From Desulfosporosinus acididurans (GTDB lineage Bacteria; Bacillota; Desulfitobacteriia; Desulfitobacteriales; Desulfitobacteriaceae): a stretch of DNA of 64,000 bases. The stretch lies in assembly GCF_001029285.1 (NCBI RefSeq), contig NZ_LDZY01000016.1, positions 450 through 64,449 on the forward strand, written 5' to 3'. The translations under genes and the position numbers were made by a program. Position 1 is the first letter of the stretch; each line of letters starts with the position of its first letter. The notes beneath the pieces were generated by a model. It saw only the letters and a program-made list of their open reading frames with translations. It did no database searches and was not told the origin of the DNA. This document shows positions 1-7,843 of the stretch, piece by piece.

Positions 1-2
1 AT

Positions 3-185
3 CAAGGGTCACACTACACAAGTATAAAGTTTATCCAACTGATAAAGGACAGTGAACTGAGGCAGTCTATGTCCCGAAAGGCAAATTGTTGGGATAACGC
101 TCCGCAGGAATCCTTTTACGGTCACATGAAAGATGAAATTGACATTTCTCAATGCACAACATTTGAAGGAATTCACCAAGTGATC
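3..185 (+). pseudogene. IS3-family transposase (rve/DDE) C-terminal fragment, cut by window start
   Basis: The + frame from base 3 reads QGSHYTS, then RQSMSRKANCWDNAPQESF and YGHMKDE. These are the conserved D-to-E segment of IS3-family integrase-core transposases: the SDQGSHYTS aspartate motif, the SMSRKGNCWDNAP block and the catalytic E in the ESF motif. The similarity stops near base 185, where the sequence switches to the IS110-type fragment in antisense. The 5' part lies outside the window. The ORF cannot give a full transposase, so this is a remnant. The IS3 assignment is secure from the motif; the subgroup is not determined. Confidence 0.8.
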
Positions 186-254
186 AATGTCCACTCCGAT
201 AACAATACTTCTTTCAGAAAGTTGCTTTAGTTTCTCGTTTTGTGTAAAATTCAT
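186..254 (-). pseudogene. IS110-family transposase N-terminal scrap
   Basis: The minus-strand ORF starts at 254 after a good SD (GGAGGTC in the complement of 262-270). It reads MNFTQNEKLKQLSER followed by IVIGVDI, the usual opening of IS110-family DEDD transposases, where GVDI carries the first catalytic aspartate. After residue 23 the reading continues in antisense through the IS3 fragment and loses homology. Bases 255-361 are probably the non-coding end of the same IS110 element. Only the first 23 codons survive. Confidence 0.65.
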
Positions 255-361
255 TTGGGATGACCTCCGTTATTTTGATTGGATTCTGTTGGCCAACAGC
301 CCTTTCAAATTGTAACGTGAGGTCTTCTTTTTGACAAAGCTCATTTTTTCCTACTACAGGA

Positions 362-1402
362 ATGCTCCTCATATCCTCTCTTGAACAGATACAAGGATAT
401 AGGTTATGGTTTATGCCTGCAATGGATTTTGCAATACTATGGAATTTCCAATTGCAATACTATGGAATTTTTACTTGCAACTTTCGGTACTTTTATCTTA
501 CAACAAACAGTTTGGATATATCTGAAATAAGGAATCTTGACGATAAAGAATATCCAGAGAAGATTGAAGGCATTGAACAATTTGTCTCACAAAATATTGG
601 AAAATGTATAGAATTATCTGATGTTCACCTATATAATCCTGCAAATGGGGTGAATAATTTTAACTTTCTAAAGGTTCAATTAGTAAGATATTTAAGTCTT
701 ATAATGCATCCTGGTTTAATTAGTCCAACACACCAGGAACGATGCATGCAAATAGCATATAACGCAAAATTGAATTCTGGATGTTTGTCTCGCCAAGTGG
801 GAGTGGTTGTAACCGATGAGGACTATTCTGTAAAATCTATTGGTTGGAATAGTGTAGCAGAAGGACAAACCCCTTGTAATCTCCGCGATGTATTTTCACT
901 TATTTCTAGAAATAATCTAGATGGATTTAGCAATTTTGAAACTAACGATGAAGACTTTTTCTCGTTTCTTATAACGACGTTGAAAAGTCAAAAAGTAACT
1001 GAAGATAGTTTAAACGGAAGAACTTTATCCTATTGCTTTAAAGATGCCTATAATGCCTCTGCGAAAAAAAATCAAGTTCATACTCGTGCTTTACATGCAG
1101 AAGAAAATGCGTTTTTACAAATTTCTAAATATGGTGGGTACAGCATAAAAGGTGGGTATCTATTTACAACCGCTAGCCCCTGTGAGCTCTGTGCAAAAAA
1201 GGCCTATCAACTAGGGATCAAAGTAATCTTTTTCATAGATCCTTACCCAGGAATTTCGAACAGCCATATACTTAAATGTGGAACTAATAGACCCGAATTG
1301 AACTTGTTTTATGGAGCTATTGGAAGAGCCTATCATCAATTTTATACACCGATTGTACCATTAAAGGACGAGTTAGAAATGGTTGCTAACTTAAAGTTTT
1401 GA
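362..1402 (+). CDS. DcdV-like (anti-phage) dCTP/dCMP deaminase, N-terminally truncated
   Basis: This 346-residue protein carries a zinc deaminase domain: HAEENA (H245, E247) followed by PCELC (P273, C274, C277). Upstream segments RCMQIAYNAKLNSGC and SRQVGVVVTDE are typical of the long deoxycytidylate deaminases that deplete dCTP in phage defence (DcdV/avcD type). Family members of about 500-600 residues carry an N-terminal P-loop NTPase-like domain. Here no P-loop is visible, and the first ~55 residues (hydrophobic, including a repeated segment) look like translated insertion-sequence DNA. Homology seems to begin near residue 60 (EYPEKIEG). The IS110 remnant sits just upstream, so an insertion probably removed the 5' half. 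The visible catalytic residues are intact. It may be inactive or a deaminase-only survivor; the start codon is uncertain. Confidence 0.7.
   Translation: MLLISSLEQIQGYRLWFMPAMDFAILWNFQLQYYGIFTCNFRYFYLTTNSLDISEIRNLDDKEYPEKIEGIEQFVSQNIGKCIELSDVHLYNPANGVNNFNFLKVQLVRYLSLIMHPGLISPTHQERCMQIAYNAKLNSGCLSRQVGVVVTDEDYSVKSIGWNSVAEGQTPCNLRDVFSLISRNNLDGFSNFETNDEDFFSFLITTLKSQKVTEDSLNGRTLSYCFKDAYNASAKKNQVHTRALHAEENAFLQISKYGGYSIKGGYLFTTASPCELCAKKAYQLGIKVIFFIDPYPGISNSHILKCGTNRPELNLFYGAIGRAYHQFYTPIVPLKDELEMVANLKF
429..470 (+). repeat. Tandem 19-bp direct repeat inside the 5' part of the deaminase ORF
   Basis: TTGCAATACTATGGAATTT occurs at 429-447 and again at 452-470, four bases apart. It encodes the odd repeated stretch at the N-terminus of the truncated deaminase ORF, so it is probably not original coding sequence but a short duplication at an insertion or deletion junction. 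Confidence 0.75.
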
Positions 1403-2124
1403 TAATTTAGACCAAATATACAATTTAATTGTTAAGAGATTCTTCTATGATGCCAGTAAATACCTAGAGTTTATTATCGTTAAGAAAATCATCCCTCACC
1501 GCCCCCCGCCAACTTCAAGAAGAAATAGCTTCCTTGATATAATGGCTAGCTTGTGGTCTTGTGCCAAGAACGTGTTCGAAGAACACAATGCTGTATCAGT
1601 GATGAAGGTAGGTCCTTCAAAACGGTTTATAGGAATTGGTTTCAAACAGCCGAAGACTACCCAACAGTGTTGCTCTATAGAATTATTCATCTTGGCTTTC
1701 TGCCTAAGCTGGCGGAGGCCTTTTTTGATGGGAAACTGTGATGTGTGGTGTGAATGGGGGAAAAGGTGGAGATAACATCAAAGTCTTACCTATCCTTATT
1801 ATTTTATGTAAATATAGGAGCAAGCATCAGAGAGAACATTTTTAAGCAAAGTTACAGTGAATTGATTAATAGCTACTATATAAATGGCAAAACTGATTAA
1901 TTGGTTTGACTTAGACGCAATATTCTAAGTGAATAGCTAGAAAGAGTTAGGGCCGGCTGGGGTGATTAAAGTTTACCTAGGTCGACTATTTTTTAACCTA
2001 TTATGTATTTCGAAAGTTGATATAAGCCTAAAGGGGACAAATTGCTTTCCGTTTTATCGAGAAAAGTTACGAATTTATACTCAAATATTCCAACATGAGG
2101 TAATAAGTAAATGCACAAAACTTT
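1403..2124. other. Gene-free stretch with one palindromic repeat
   Basis: Apart from the repeat at 1496-1719 the stretch is AT-rich with no convincing ORF. Short ORFs at 1496-1775 on both strands lie inside the palindromic repeat and match no family I recognise. Near 1785-1795 there is a CTTACCTATCC motif that is also found in the other repeat copies of this region. Confidence 0.5.
1496..1719 (+). repeat. Cassette-associated palindromic repeat, copy a (divergent)
   Basis: The left arm CTCACCGCCCCCCGCCAACTT (split as CTCACCGCCCC + CCGCCAACTT) at 1496-1516 is matched in reverse complement by AAGCTGGCGGAGG at 1707-1719. The arm resembles the left arm of copy b at 5551. The interior differs from the other copies, and CTTACCTATCC lies just outside at about 1785. 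It follows the deaminase gene in the same way that the other copies follow their genes. Confidence 0.5.
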
Positions 2125-2154
2125 ATTGACAAAATAGTTTAGGTCAATTATTAT
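2125..2154 (+). promoter_or_regulatory. Promoter of the marR-GH3-MFS operon with probable MarR operator
   Basis: A -35 TTGACA at 2126-2131 and a -10 TATTAT at 2149-2154 are separated by 17 bp. A perfect inverted repeat ATTGAC-N12-GTCAAT (2125-2130 and 2143-2148) covers the -35 and the spacer, which is where a MarR dimer would block RNA polymerase. Autoregulation by the adjacent MarR gene is inferred from this overlap. Confidence 0.75.
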
Positions 2155-2181
2155 TTACTTAATAAACAAGAAGGTGAATAT

Positions 2182-2628
2182 ATGAGTAATGATTCTAACA
2201 CCATGATGGAAAATACCGATTATTTACTGCGGGTGGTTTGGTCCAAATACCAAGAGTACCTGATTCCTCCGAGCGGTGATTTATCAGTGCATCAGATCTT
2301 CTTTTTGCGGTTTCTGGAAAGAAGGCAAATCTGTACTCCCTCAGAAATTTCTCAGGAGTTTGGTATTACCCTTGGAGCGGTTACGGGCTTTGTGGATCGG
2401 CTTTATAAACTGGAATTGATTGCCCGTACCCGTAGTGAGGAAGATCGACGTTTGGTCTTGGTGAGTTTGACAGAAAAGGGAAAAAGCCTATTGGAAGAAC
2501 TTGGCCAGCAAAGAGCTGATAAGACTAAACGGTTGCTAACAGCTCTAGGTGAAAATGAATCAAAACAACTAAATCAAGCTCTGGAAAGGTTGCAAACCGT
2601 TTTAACGAAGTTATTGTCTAAGGAGTGA
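2182..2628 (+). CDS. MarR family transcriptional regulator
   Basis: The 148-residue protein has the MarR winged-helix layout. An N-terminal dimerisation helix is followed by the recognition region TPSEISQEFGITLGAVTG (about residues 52-70), the wing with RTRSEEDRRLVLVSLTEKG (about 88-107), and a C-terminal leucine-rich dimerisation helix. The SD AAGGTG lies 8 bases before the ATG. It is the first gene of a three-gene operon; its stop is interlocked with the SD of the GH3 gene. It probably represses the operon from the inverted repeat at 2125-2148 and releases it on binding an aromatic or acidic ligand, which is typical for MarR but not shown here. Confidence 0.9.
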   Translation: MSNDSNTMMENTDYLLRVVWSKYQEYLIPPSGDLSVHQIFFLRFLERRQICTPSEISQEFGITLGAVTGFVDRLYKLELIARTRSEEDRRLVLVSLTEKGKSLLEELGQQRADKTKRLLTALGENESKQLNQALERLQTVLTKLLSKE

Positions 2629-2633
2629 TAGGA

Positions 2634-4340
2634 ATGGGAATCAAGAGGTTGGCGATTAGAGGTTCCTTTTCACTGATGACTCGTTATTATTTTCGGCAGT
2701 TTGTGAGACAAACCCGGCAAGCGGGGAAGCTCAATCGACAGGTTTTGCGGGAAGTCCTTCGAGCTAATGCCCAGACTGAATATGGTCTGGCCTATAAATT
2801 TGCTGGGATAAAGAACGAGGAAGAGTACAAACAGCTTGTGCCGCTGCAAGTCTATTCGGATTACGAGCCCTACCTGGAGAGGATGCTTCTAGGTCATGAG
2901 AATATACTCACCGCGGAACCGGTAAAATATTTCGGACTGAGTTCGGGTACCACAGGCAAACAAAAACACATCCCTACAACTGCTAAAACTCAGCGCAAAA
3001 TGAATATGAGCATGATGTTTCTTCAACAAGGACTGCTGAATCAGGCGTTGCCGGCAGCTAAACGGGCAGACAAAGGTCTGCTGTTAATGAACATGGTACA
3101 AGGAGGAACGACACCCGCCGGAATCCCTACGGGTTCCGGGACTTCTGGAGGTGCCAATTCGATGCGTCGGATTTTTCCGTATTTCTGGACTTCACCGCTT
3201 GAGGTTTTGCAACTTTCTGATCAGCAGACAGCAACCTATTTGCATTTGTTATTTGCCTTAAAGGAACGCGGTCTTGCCTATATTGGCGCACCCTTTGCCT
3301 CTGGCATTGTCCAGCTGTTTGCTGTTCTGGAAGAACGCGGGCCGGAACTAGCTGAGGATATTACCAAAGGGAGAATTTCCCAAACGTTGGTCTTGGAGCC
3401 GGAAACCAGAGCGTGCTTAGAACAAGGCTTAAAGCCAGACCCACTCCGGGCAGAGGAAATACTCAGGGAATTGGCCAAGGGGGCTGCGGGCATAGCCTCC
3501 AGGCTCTGGCCCCAAATGGTATATCTTAGCTGTGTAACTAGCGGCTCTTTCAGCATTTATCTGGATAAACTGCATTTTTATTGTGGTGATCTGCCTATTT
3601 TTTCTGCCGTGTACGGAGCTACGGAGGCATTAATTGGTGTGGCTACCGAAGTTAATAAACCTTACTACGCTGTTACTCCAGGGGTTGCCTATTATGAATT
3701 TATTCCTATTGCTGAGGCCGATTTACCGCAACCACGAACCCTTAATCTTGATCAACTGGAAAAGGGCCAAAGCTACGAAATTGTAGTGACGAATTTTTCT
3801 GGTTTTTATCGTTACCGAATCGGAGATGTAGTAAAAGTTGTTGATTATTATTTCAACACCCCGTTGCTTGAATTTGGTTACCGCAAGGGACAATTGCTGA
3901 ATTTGGCTGGTGAAAAGACCTCCGAACGGGCTGTCATCGCTGCGGTACAAGACGCAAGTTTAAGGTTAGGATTGCTGTTAGAGGATTTTACGGTGGTTCA
4001 GGATTTGGCAGGCTCTTTAGGAAGCTACCAGTTCTATTTAGAAGTTGCTGATGTTTCGGCAGCAACAGGGAAAGGTGTGAAAATAAGGCAGGCATTGGAT
4101 GAATGCTTGGCGCAGGCCAACCCACGCTATCTGGCGGCCGTACAAGACAGACGTCTTGCTCCGCTAGGACTAAATCTGGTTGCCAAGGGGACATTTGGGA
4201 AAATCCGTAAAATGTTAGTTCAAAGGGGAGCATCAAACAACCAGGTAAAAGTACCTCGGATGGTCCGAGATGACGCTCTAATTAATACACTTAGGCACAA
4301 TGTAGTTTGTGAAATAAGAGGGATATATCATGAAAGATAA
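2634..4340 (+). CDS. GH3-family acyl-adenylate-forming protein (putative acyl acid-amido synthetase)
   Basis: The 568-residue protein belongs to the GH3 branch of the ANL adenylate-forming superfamily. GLSSGTTGKQKHIPTT (about residue 100) is the ATP phosphate-binding loop, YGATEALIGVATE (about 325-337) the second adenylation motif, and GFYRYRIGDVVKV (about 385-397) the third. In plants GH3 enzymes conjugate jasmonate, auxin or benzoates to amino acids; substrates of bacterial homologues are mostly unknown. ATG 2634 is preferred over GTG 2625, because AAGGAG at 2620-2625 is correctly spaced only for the ATG. The gene overlaps the MFS gene by 11 bases, so translation is coupled. Context with MarR and an exporter suggests conjugation and export of a toxic or signalling acid; this is inference. 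Confidence 0.85.
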   Translation: MGIKRLAIRGSFSLMTRYYFRQFVRQTRQAGKLNRQVLREVLRANAQTEYGLAYKFAGIKNEEEYKQLVPLQVYSDYEPYLERMLLGHENILTAEPVKYFGLSSGTTGKQKHIPTTAKTQRKMNMSMMFLQQGLLNQALPAAKRADKGLLLMNMVQGGTTPAGIPTGSGTSGGANSMRRIFPYFWTSPLEVLQLSDQQTATYLHLLFALKERGLAYIGAPFASGIVQLFAVLEERGPELAEDITKGRISQTLVLEPETRACLEQGLKPDPLRAEEILRELAKGAAGIASRLWPQMVYLSCVTSGSFSIYLDKLHFYCGDLPIFSAVYGATEALIGVATEVNKPYYAVTPGVAYYEFIPIAEADLPQPRTLNLDQLEKGQSYEIVVTNFSGFYRYRIGDVVKVVDYYFNTPLLEFGYRKGQLLNLAGEKTSERAVIAAVQDASLRLGLLLEDFTVVQDLAGSLGSYQFYLEVADVSAATGKGVKIRQALDECLAQANPRYLAAVQDRRLAPLGLNLVAKGTFGKIRKMLVQRGASNNQVKVPRMVRDDALINTLRHNVVCEIRGIYHER

Positions 4341-5505
4341 GCAGACAAAACCTTTAGCTATTCTATTCGTGATTCAGTTCCTGGTGATGGTGGGATTTGG
4401 TATAGTCATTCCGGTTTTACCCTTTTTTGTGAGTAAGTTGGGGGGCACACCCATTACTCTCGGGGTATTCATGGCGGCCTATTCTATCATGCAGTTTTTC
4501 TTTGCTCCTTTTTGGGGGAGATTATCTGATCGTATTGGGCGTAGGCCTGTATTACTCATTGGTTTATGTGGTTATGGGTTCACCTATTTTTTGTTCGGCT
4601 TTGCCAGTAATCTTTGGGTGCTAATTTTTATCAGAGCCTTGTCCGGGATGATCTCCTCGGCTACCCTTCCAACGGCGATGGCTTATCTAACAGATATCAC
4701 TGAAGAGGGACCGGAACGTTCCAAAGGTTTGGGCCTGCTCGGTGCTGCTATGGGATTGGGTATGATCTTTGGACCAGCCATAGGAGGCTGGCTTGGTCAA
4801 TACGTCTTTACTGCGCCTTTCTTCGTAGCGGGTGGTTTGTCTTTGCTTGTAGTGCCTTTTGCCTGGTTCTTCTTAGAGGAAACCCTAGGCTCGCCAAGGC
4901 CAATGGCTCAGCGAGCCCGGTCTAAAATGACCCTGGAAGTAATTAAAGACCCGCTGTTCGTTCTCTTCTGCTTTAACTTTGTGATCACTTTTGCCATGTC
5001 GATGTTTGAGGCGACTTTTGCCTGGCTGGTTGCAGCTAAGGTAGGTTTTGGCCCAAAGGAGATTGGAATTGTATTTGGAGTAGCCGGGGTATGCGGGGTG
5101 ATTATTCAAGGAGGCCTTATGGGTAGGTTAGTAAAGAAATTTGGTGAATCTACCCTGGTAGTCTCCGGCGCCTTTCTATGTGCTTTAGGGCTCATGTTAA
5201 TAATGAGTTCGGCAACGGGATTAACCATAATACTTGCTACTGTAGTCTACATGGCTGGCACATCTCTAGCTGGACCCACAAGCTCGAGTCTCGTCACTAA
5301 GTATGCTACCGAGGGGCAGGGCGTGTCTTTAGGGCTATTCCAGTCTTTCGGAAGTTTAGGCAGAATGTTGGGTCCAATAGTTGGCGGTGCCCTATATGGC
5401 CTTTGGATTGGCCTGCCTTATGTCGGTGGGGCAGGGATATTAGTGTTAATCATAATAATGTATGGCAAGCGGATTTTAGGATACTCCGTGAAGCATTCCA
5501 TTTAG
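4330..5505 (+). CDS. MFS drug/efflux transporter (TetA/Bcr-like, 12 TM)
   Basis: The 391-residue membrane protein has 12 predicted transmembrane segments. The MFS motif A GRLSDRIGRRPVLL lies between TM2 and TM3 (about residues 63-76), and a motif C-like GAAMGLGMIFGPAIGG lies in TM5 (about 138-153). This motif C is typical of drug:proton antiporters of the TetA/Bcr group. It is the last gene of the MarR-GH3-MFS operon, starting 11 bases inside the GH3 gene. The likely role is export of the GH3 product or of its toxic precursor. The substrate is not deducible from the sequence. Confidence 0.87.
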   Translation: MKDKQTKPLAILFVIQFLVMVGFGIVIPVLPFFVSKLGGTPITLGVFMAAYSIMQFFFAPFWGRLSDRIGRRPVLLIGLCGYGFTYFLFGFASNLWVLIFIRALSGMISSATLPTAMAYLTDITEEGPERSKGLGLLGAAMGLGMIFGPAIGGWLGQYVFTAPFFVAGGLSLLVVPFAWFFLEETLGSPRPMAQRARSKMTLEVIKDPLFVLFCFNFVITFAMSMFEATFAWLVAAKVGFGPKEIGIVFGVAGVCGVIIQGGLMGRLVKKFGESTLVVSGAFLCALGLMLIMSSATGLTIILATVVYMAGTSLAGPTSSSLVTKYATEGQGVSLGLFQSFGSLGRMLGPIVGGALYGLWIGLPYVGGAGILVLIIIMYGKRILGYSVKHSI

Positions 5506-5550
5506 GTGATTCGAAGTTAATTACTGCAAATCATTTTGCATAACTCACGA

Positions 5551-5766
5551 CCCCACCGCCCTCCAGCTAACCTCAAAGACCCGTATAAAGCCTAGCCGCT
5601 GGTCATGTGGCGGGGAAAAGAAAATCCTAATAGCTAATGCTACGAGATGCTCTTACCTATCCAAAGGCGCTCACCGAACCGGAAAGCAGATGGCTGAGGG
5701 ATGCGTCACATCGAGTCTTGCGTCCGGGGTTAAAGGAGCTGCCATTCTAGCCGGAGGGCGGTGGGG
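5551..5766 (+). repeat. Cassette-associated palindromic repeat, copy b (MITE-like ends)
   Basis: The ends form a near-perfect 19-bp inverted repeat: CCCCACCGCCCTCCAGCTA at 5551-5569 and TAGCCGGAGGGCGGTGGGG at 5748-5766, with one mismatch. Inside, AGCTAACC pairs with GGTTAAAGGAGCT, so the whole 216 bp can fold as a long interrupted hairpin. The segment CTCACCGAACCGGAAAGC and the following GGGATGCGTCACAT are shared with copies h and i. No clear target-site duplication flanks it. It fills most of the 384-base gap between the MFS gene and the next gene. Confidence 0.8.
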
Positions 5767-5889
5767 AGACGGGAAAAGATTATTTGTTGCAGATTCATAT
5801 TAGGAGTCGCTTTCCCAAGTAAAATAGTGTGAGTCATATAGATTTAAATAATAAAATAAGTCTAGCAATTATTAAAAGGCGGTGTGAAT

Positions 5890-6348
5890 ATGCCATTTTT
5901 GAGGTTTAAGGGCTTCGAAAAAAGTATTGTAAAAAAAATATCTCCATTCATAATAGATGAATTTTCTAATATCGTTAGCATTCCAAGGGACATGGTAAAA
6001 ATAGAACTTCTTCATGTTGAACAAGTAGCAAACTCTCCATTATCTGTGGAAATTTTTATGTTTCAACGACAGCAAAAAGAACATGACGCACTTGCTTCAA
6101 TGATATATAAAAAGTTATATGAGTATGGCTATAAAAATCCTCATATCTTTTTTGTGATATTAACCCCTTCTCTTTACTATAAAGAAGGTAAGCCGTTGAA
6201 TGAAATACCAAAAAATTTATTAGCTAACAAAACTTACAATGTTGAGGCCAACAAAACCTTTCATAATCGTTTGACCAGCAAACGTTCCAACGGCAGAGGA
6301 AGAAAGTCCGGAGGCCAAGAGAGCAATACCAAAGGCGCCGCTGGATAA
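5890..6348 (+). CDS. DUF1904 (tautomerase-like) protein with aberrant C-terminal tail
   Basis: Starting at ATG 5890 the protein begins Met-Pro, as in the tautomerase superfamily, where Pro1 is catalytic after Met removal. SD-like AAGGCGG precedes it, and the in-frame GTG 5884 is less likely. Residues 1 to about 112 (to KPLNEIPKNLLA) match the size and pattern of DUF1904 proteins (about 105-110 residues). The last ~38 residues (EANKTFHNRLTSKRSNGRGR onward) are the antisense reading of an mntH fragment, so the native stop has been lost by rearrangement. It sits between repeat b and an IS3 element, as one unit of the accessory array. Confidence 0.7.
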   Translation: MPFLRFKGFEKSIVKKISPFIIDEFSNIVSIPRDMVKIELLHVEQVANSPLSVEIFMFQRQQKEHDALASMIYKKLYEYGYKNPHIFFVILTPSLYYKEGKPLNEIPKNLLANKTYNVEANKTFHNRLTSKRSNGRGRKSGGQESNTKGAAG

Positions 6349-6405
6349 GGAACCAAGTAACGGTGAGAGAGACTGATGAGCCCGCTCAATCGAATCAACA
6401 ACCAT
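6238..6405 (-). pseudogene. Fragment of mntH (NRAMP-family Mn2+ transporter)
   Basis: The minus-strand reading contains LLGSLSSGAFGIALLASGLS followed by SSAVGTFAGQTIMKGF. This is the conserved segment around a late transmembrane helix of NRAMP/MntH transporters (the ALLASGLSSS...GTLAGQ signature). Only ~55 residues remain. It is flanked by the DUF1904 gene on one side and the IS3 left end on the other, and no other part of mntH appears beyond the right end of the IS. The rest was evidently deleted. Confidence 0.75.
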
Positions 6406-6485
6406 TCCGTTCCCCCTGTGTTAGGATAGTTGACGTAGGAGTAATGAGAAAGTATCCTTGAAGGAACACAGGAGGGGAAAACGAA

Positions 6486-6887
6486 ATGAGATATCCCAAA
6501 GAGTTGAAAAACTCTATTATTGCAAAGATGTTACCGCCAAACAATCAGTCTCTTAGTCAGATTCAACAAGAGACGGGTGTTCCGGAAGGGACATTGAAGT
6601 TGTGACGGAAGGAAATTCGGGGAAAGGGCCTTGCAGCCCCCGCTGGAGAACAACAAACTGAGCAATGGAGCACACGTGACAAGTTCCTTATTGTGGTTGA
6701 GACATCCACTCTCAGTGAAATTGAACTAGCCCTCGCACAACGGCGAGAAAAAGAAGTAGAAAAAGAGCTAAAACAAGTTAAAAAAGAACTTCAGAGAAAA
6801 GAGTCAGCCTTGGCTGAAACAGCAGCTCTGCTTGTACTAAGAAAAAAAGCCGATGCGATTTGGGGACTAAAGGACGAGGAAGTCTGA
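6486..6887 (+). pseudogene. IS3 orfA (helix-turn-helix), nonsense and deletion
   Basis: From ATG 6486 the frame reads MRYPKELKNSIIAKMLPPNN and on to a helix-turn-helix ending GTLKL. It then meets TGA at 6603-6605 where the family has Trp (TGG to TGA). The same frame continues with RKEIRGKGLAAPAGEQQTE, DKFLIVVETSTLSEIELA, and then jumps to a coiled coil (EKEVEKELKQVKKELQRKE). The expected EYCREKGL-type segment between them is missing, so an internal deletion is likely too. The element is therefore not autonomous. Confidence 0.8.
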
Positions 6888-7328
6888 CCAGCACTGCGAA
6901 TCGCGACATAATTATTAAGCTGGTAGAAGAAGCCGTCACAAGCGGAGCATCCCAACAGAAGGCTTGTGAAGAAATTGGCATATCTGTTCGAACTCTACAA
7001 CGTTGGTGTCAGGCCGGAGCCCCTAAAGCCGATCAACGACCCTTTTCAAAACATCCTGAACCAGCAAATAAACTCTCAGCAGACGAATGCGAGGAAATTC
7101 TAGACTTAGTCAACCAACCCGAATATCAAAGTCTACCGCCCAGCCAGATTGTCCCGATTCTTGCGGATCAGGGTATCTATATCGCCTCCGAATCAACCTT
7201 CTATCGGATCATGCGTCAAGCCGGTGAACAGAATCATCGGGGTCGCAGTAAGCCTCCCTCCAACAAGCCTAAATCCACTCATTGTGCTACTGAACCGAAT
7301 CGTGTGTGGTCGTGGGATATTACGTATC
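6860..7328 (+). pseudogene. IS3 orfB, 5' exon (before the intron)
   Basis: Residues 1-156 contain a helix-turn-helix (ACEEIGISVRTLQRWCQ), the HTH_21-type linker region, and the start of the rve domain (NRVWSWDITY). The D of WSWDITY is the first catalytic aspartate of the DDE triad. The intron begins one base after the TAT codon for Y. Joined to 9792-10420, the frame is restored as TY-LPGPAKGLYFYLYLILD. The overlap with orfA at 6860-6887 suggests frameshift fusion in the ancestral element. Confidence 0.8.
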
Positions 7329-7843
7329 GTGCGCCCATAACAGGGTGCTAAGAGAATCTGCGTTAGCACGCAGTAGACCAGTACTACAAAGGTCTATTGT
7401 CAACCAGCTTACTGAAAGGTGGAAACGCCAATCAGGAAAATAGCATGCTGGTAAAGCCGTAAGTCAGCCGATGGTTAGGCTGCGACTGAACGGGCAAGAC
7501 AAAAGTTTTGAATGAGGATAAAAGCTATACTGCTTGAACGACAGCTCGAAGGGCCAAAGATGTATCGGCAGCGAAGCAACCATTGAAACGCTGCAAGGGA
7601 TAGCGCCATGTCTTTATGATACGGAGATATGGCAGTACTACGTATCCCTCCTGCTTGAGTATTCATGAAAGAGCGAAAATCGTATCCGACATCAAGACAA
7701 GCTGTTCTCTTAGCACCTAAATGGGGATTGCCTAAAGCAAGCGTTCTTGCCATGGCAACGGAGCATTCGTAGTAGTCTGAGATGGGGAAAGCCCATTACA
7801 TGGCGAAGGGAGGCAGTCTACCAAAGTTCAGAAACTATGGAGG

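Noticed and set aside
1496-1775. Overlapping short ORFs on both strands
   Set aside because: They lie inside repeat copy a. I could not match them to any transposase or other family.
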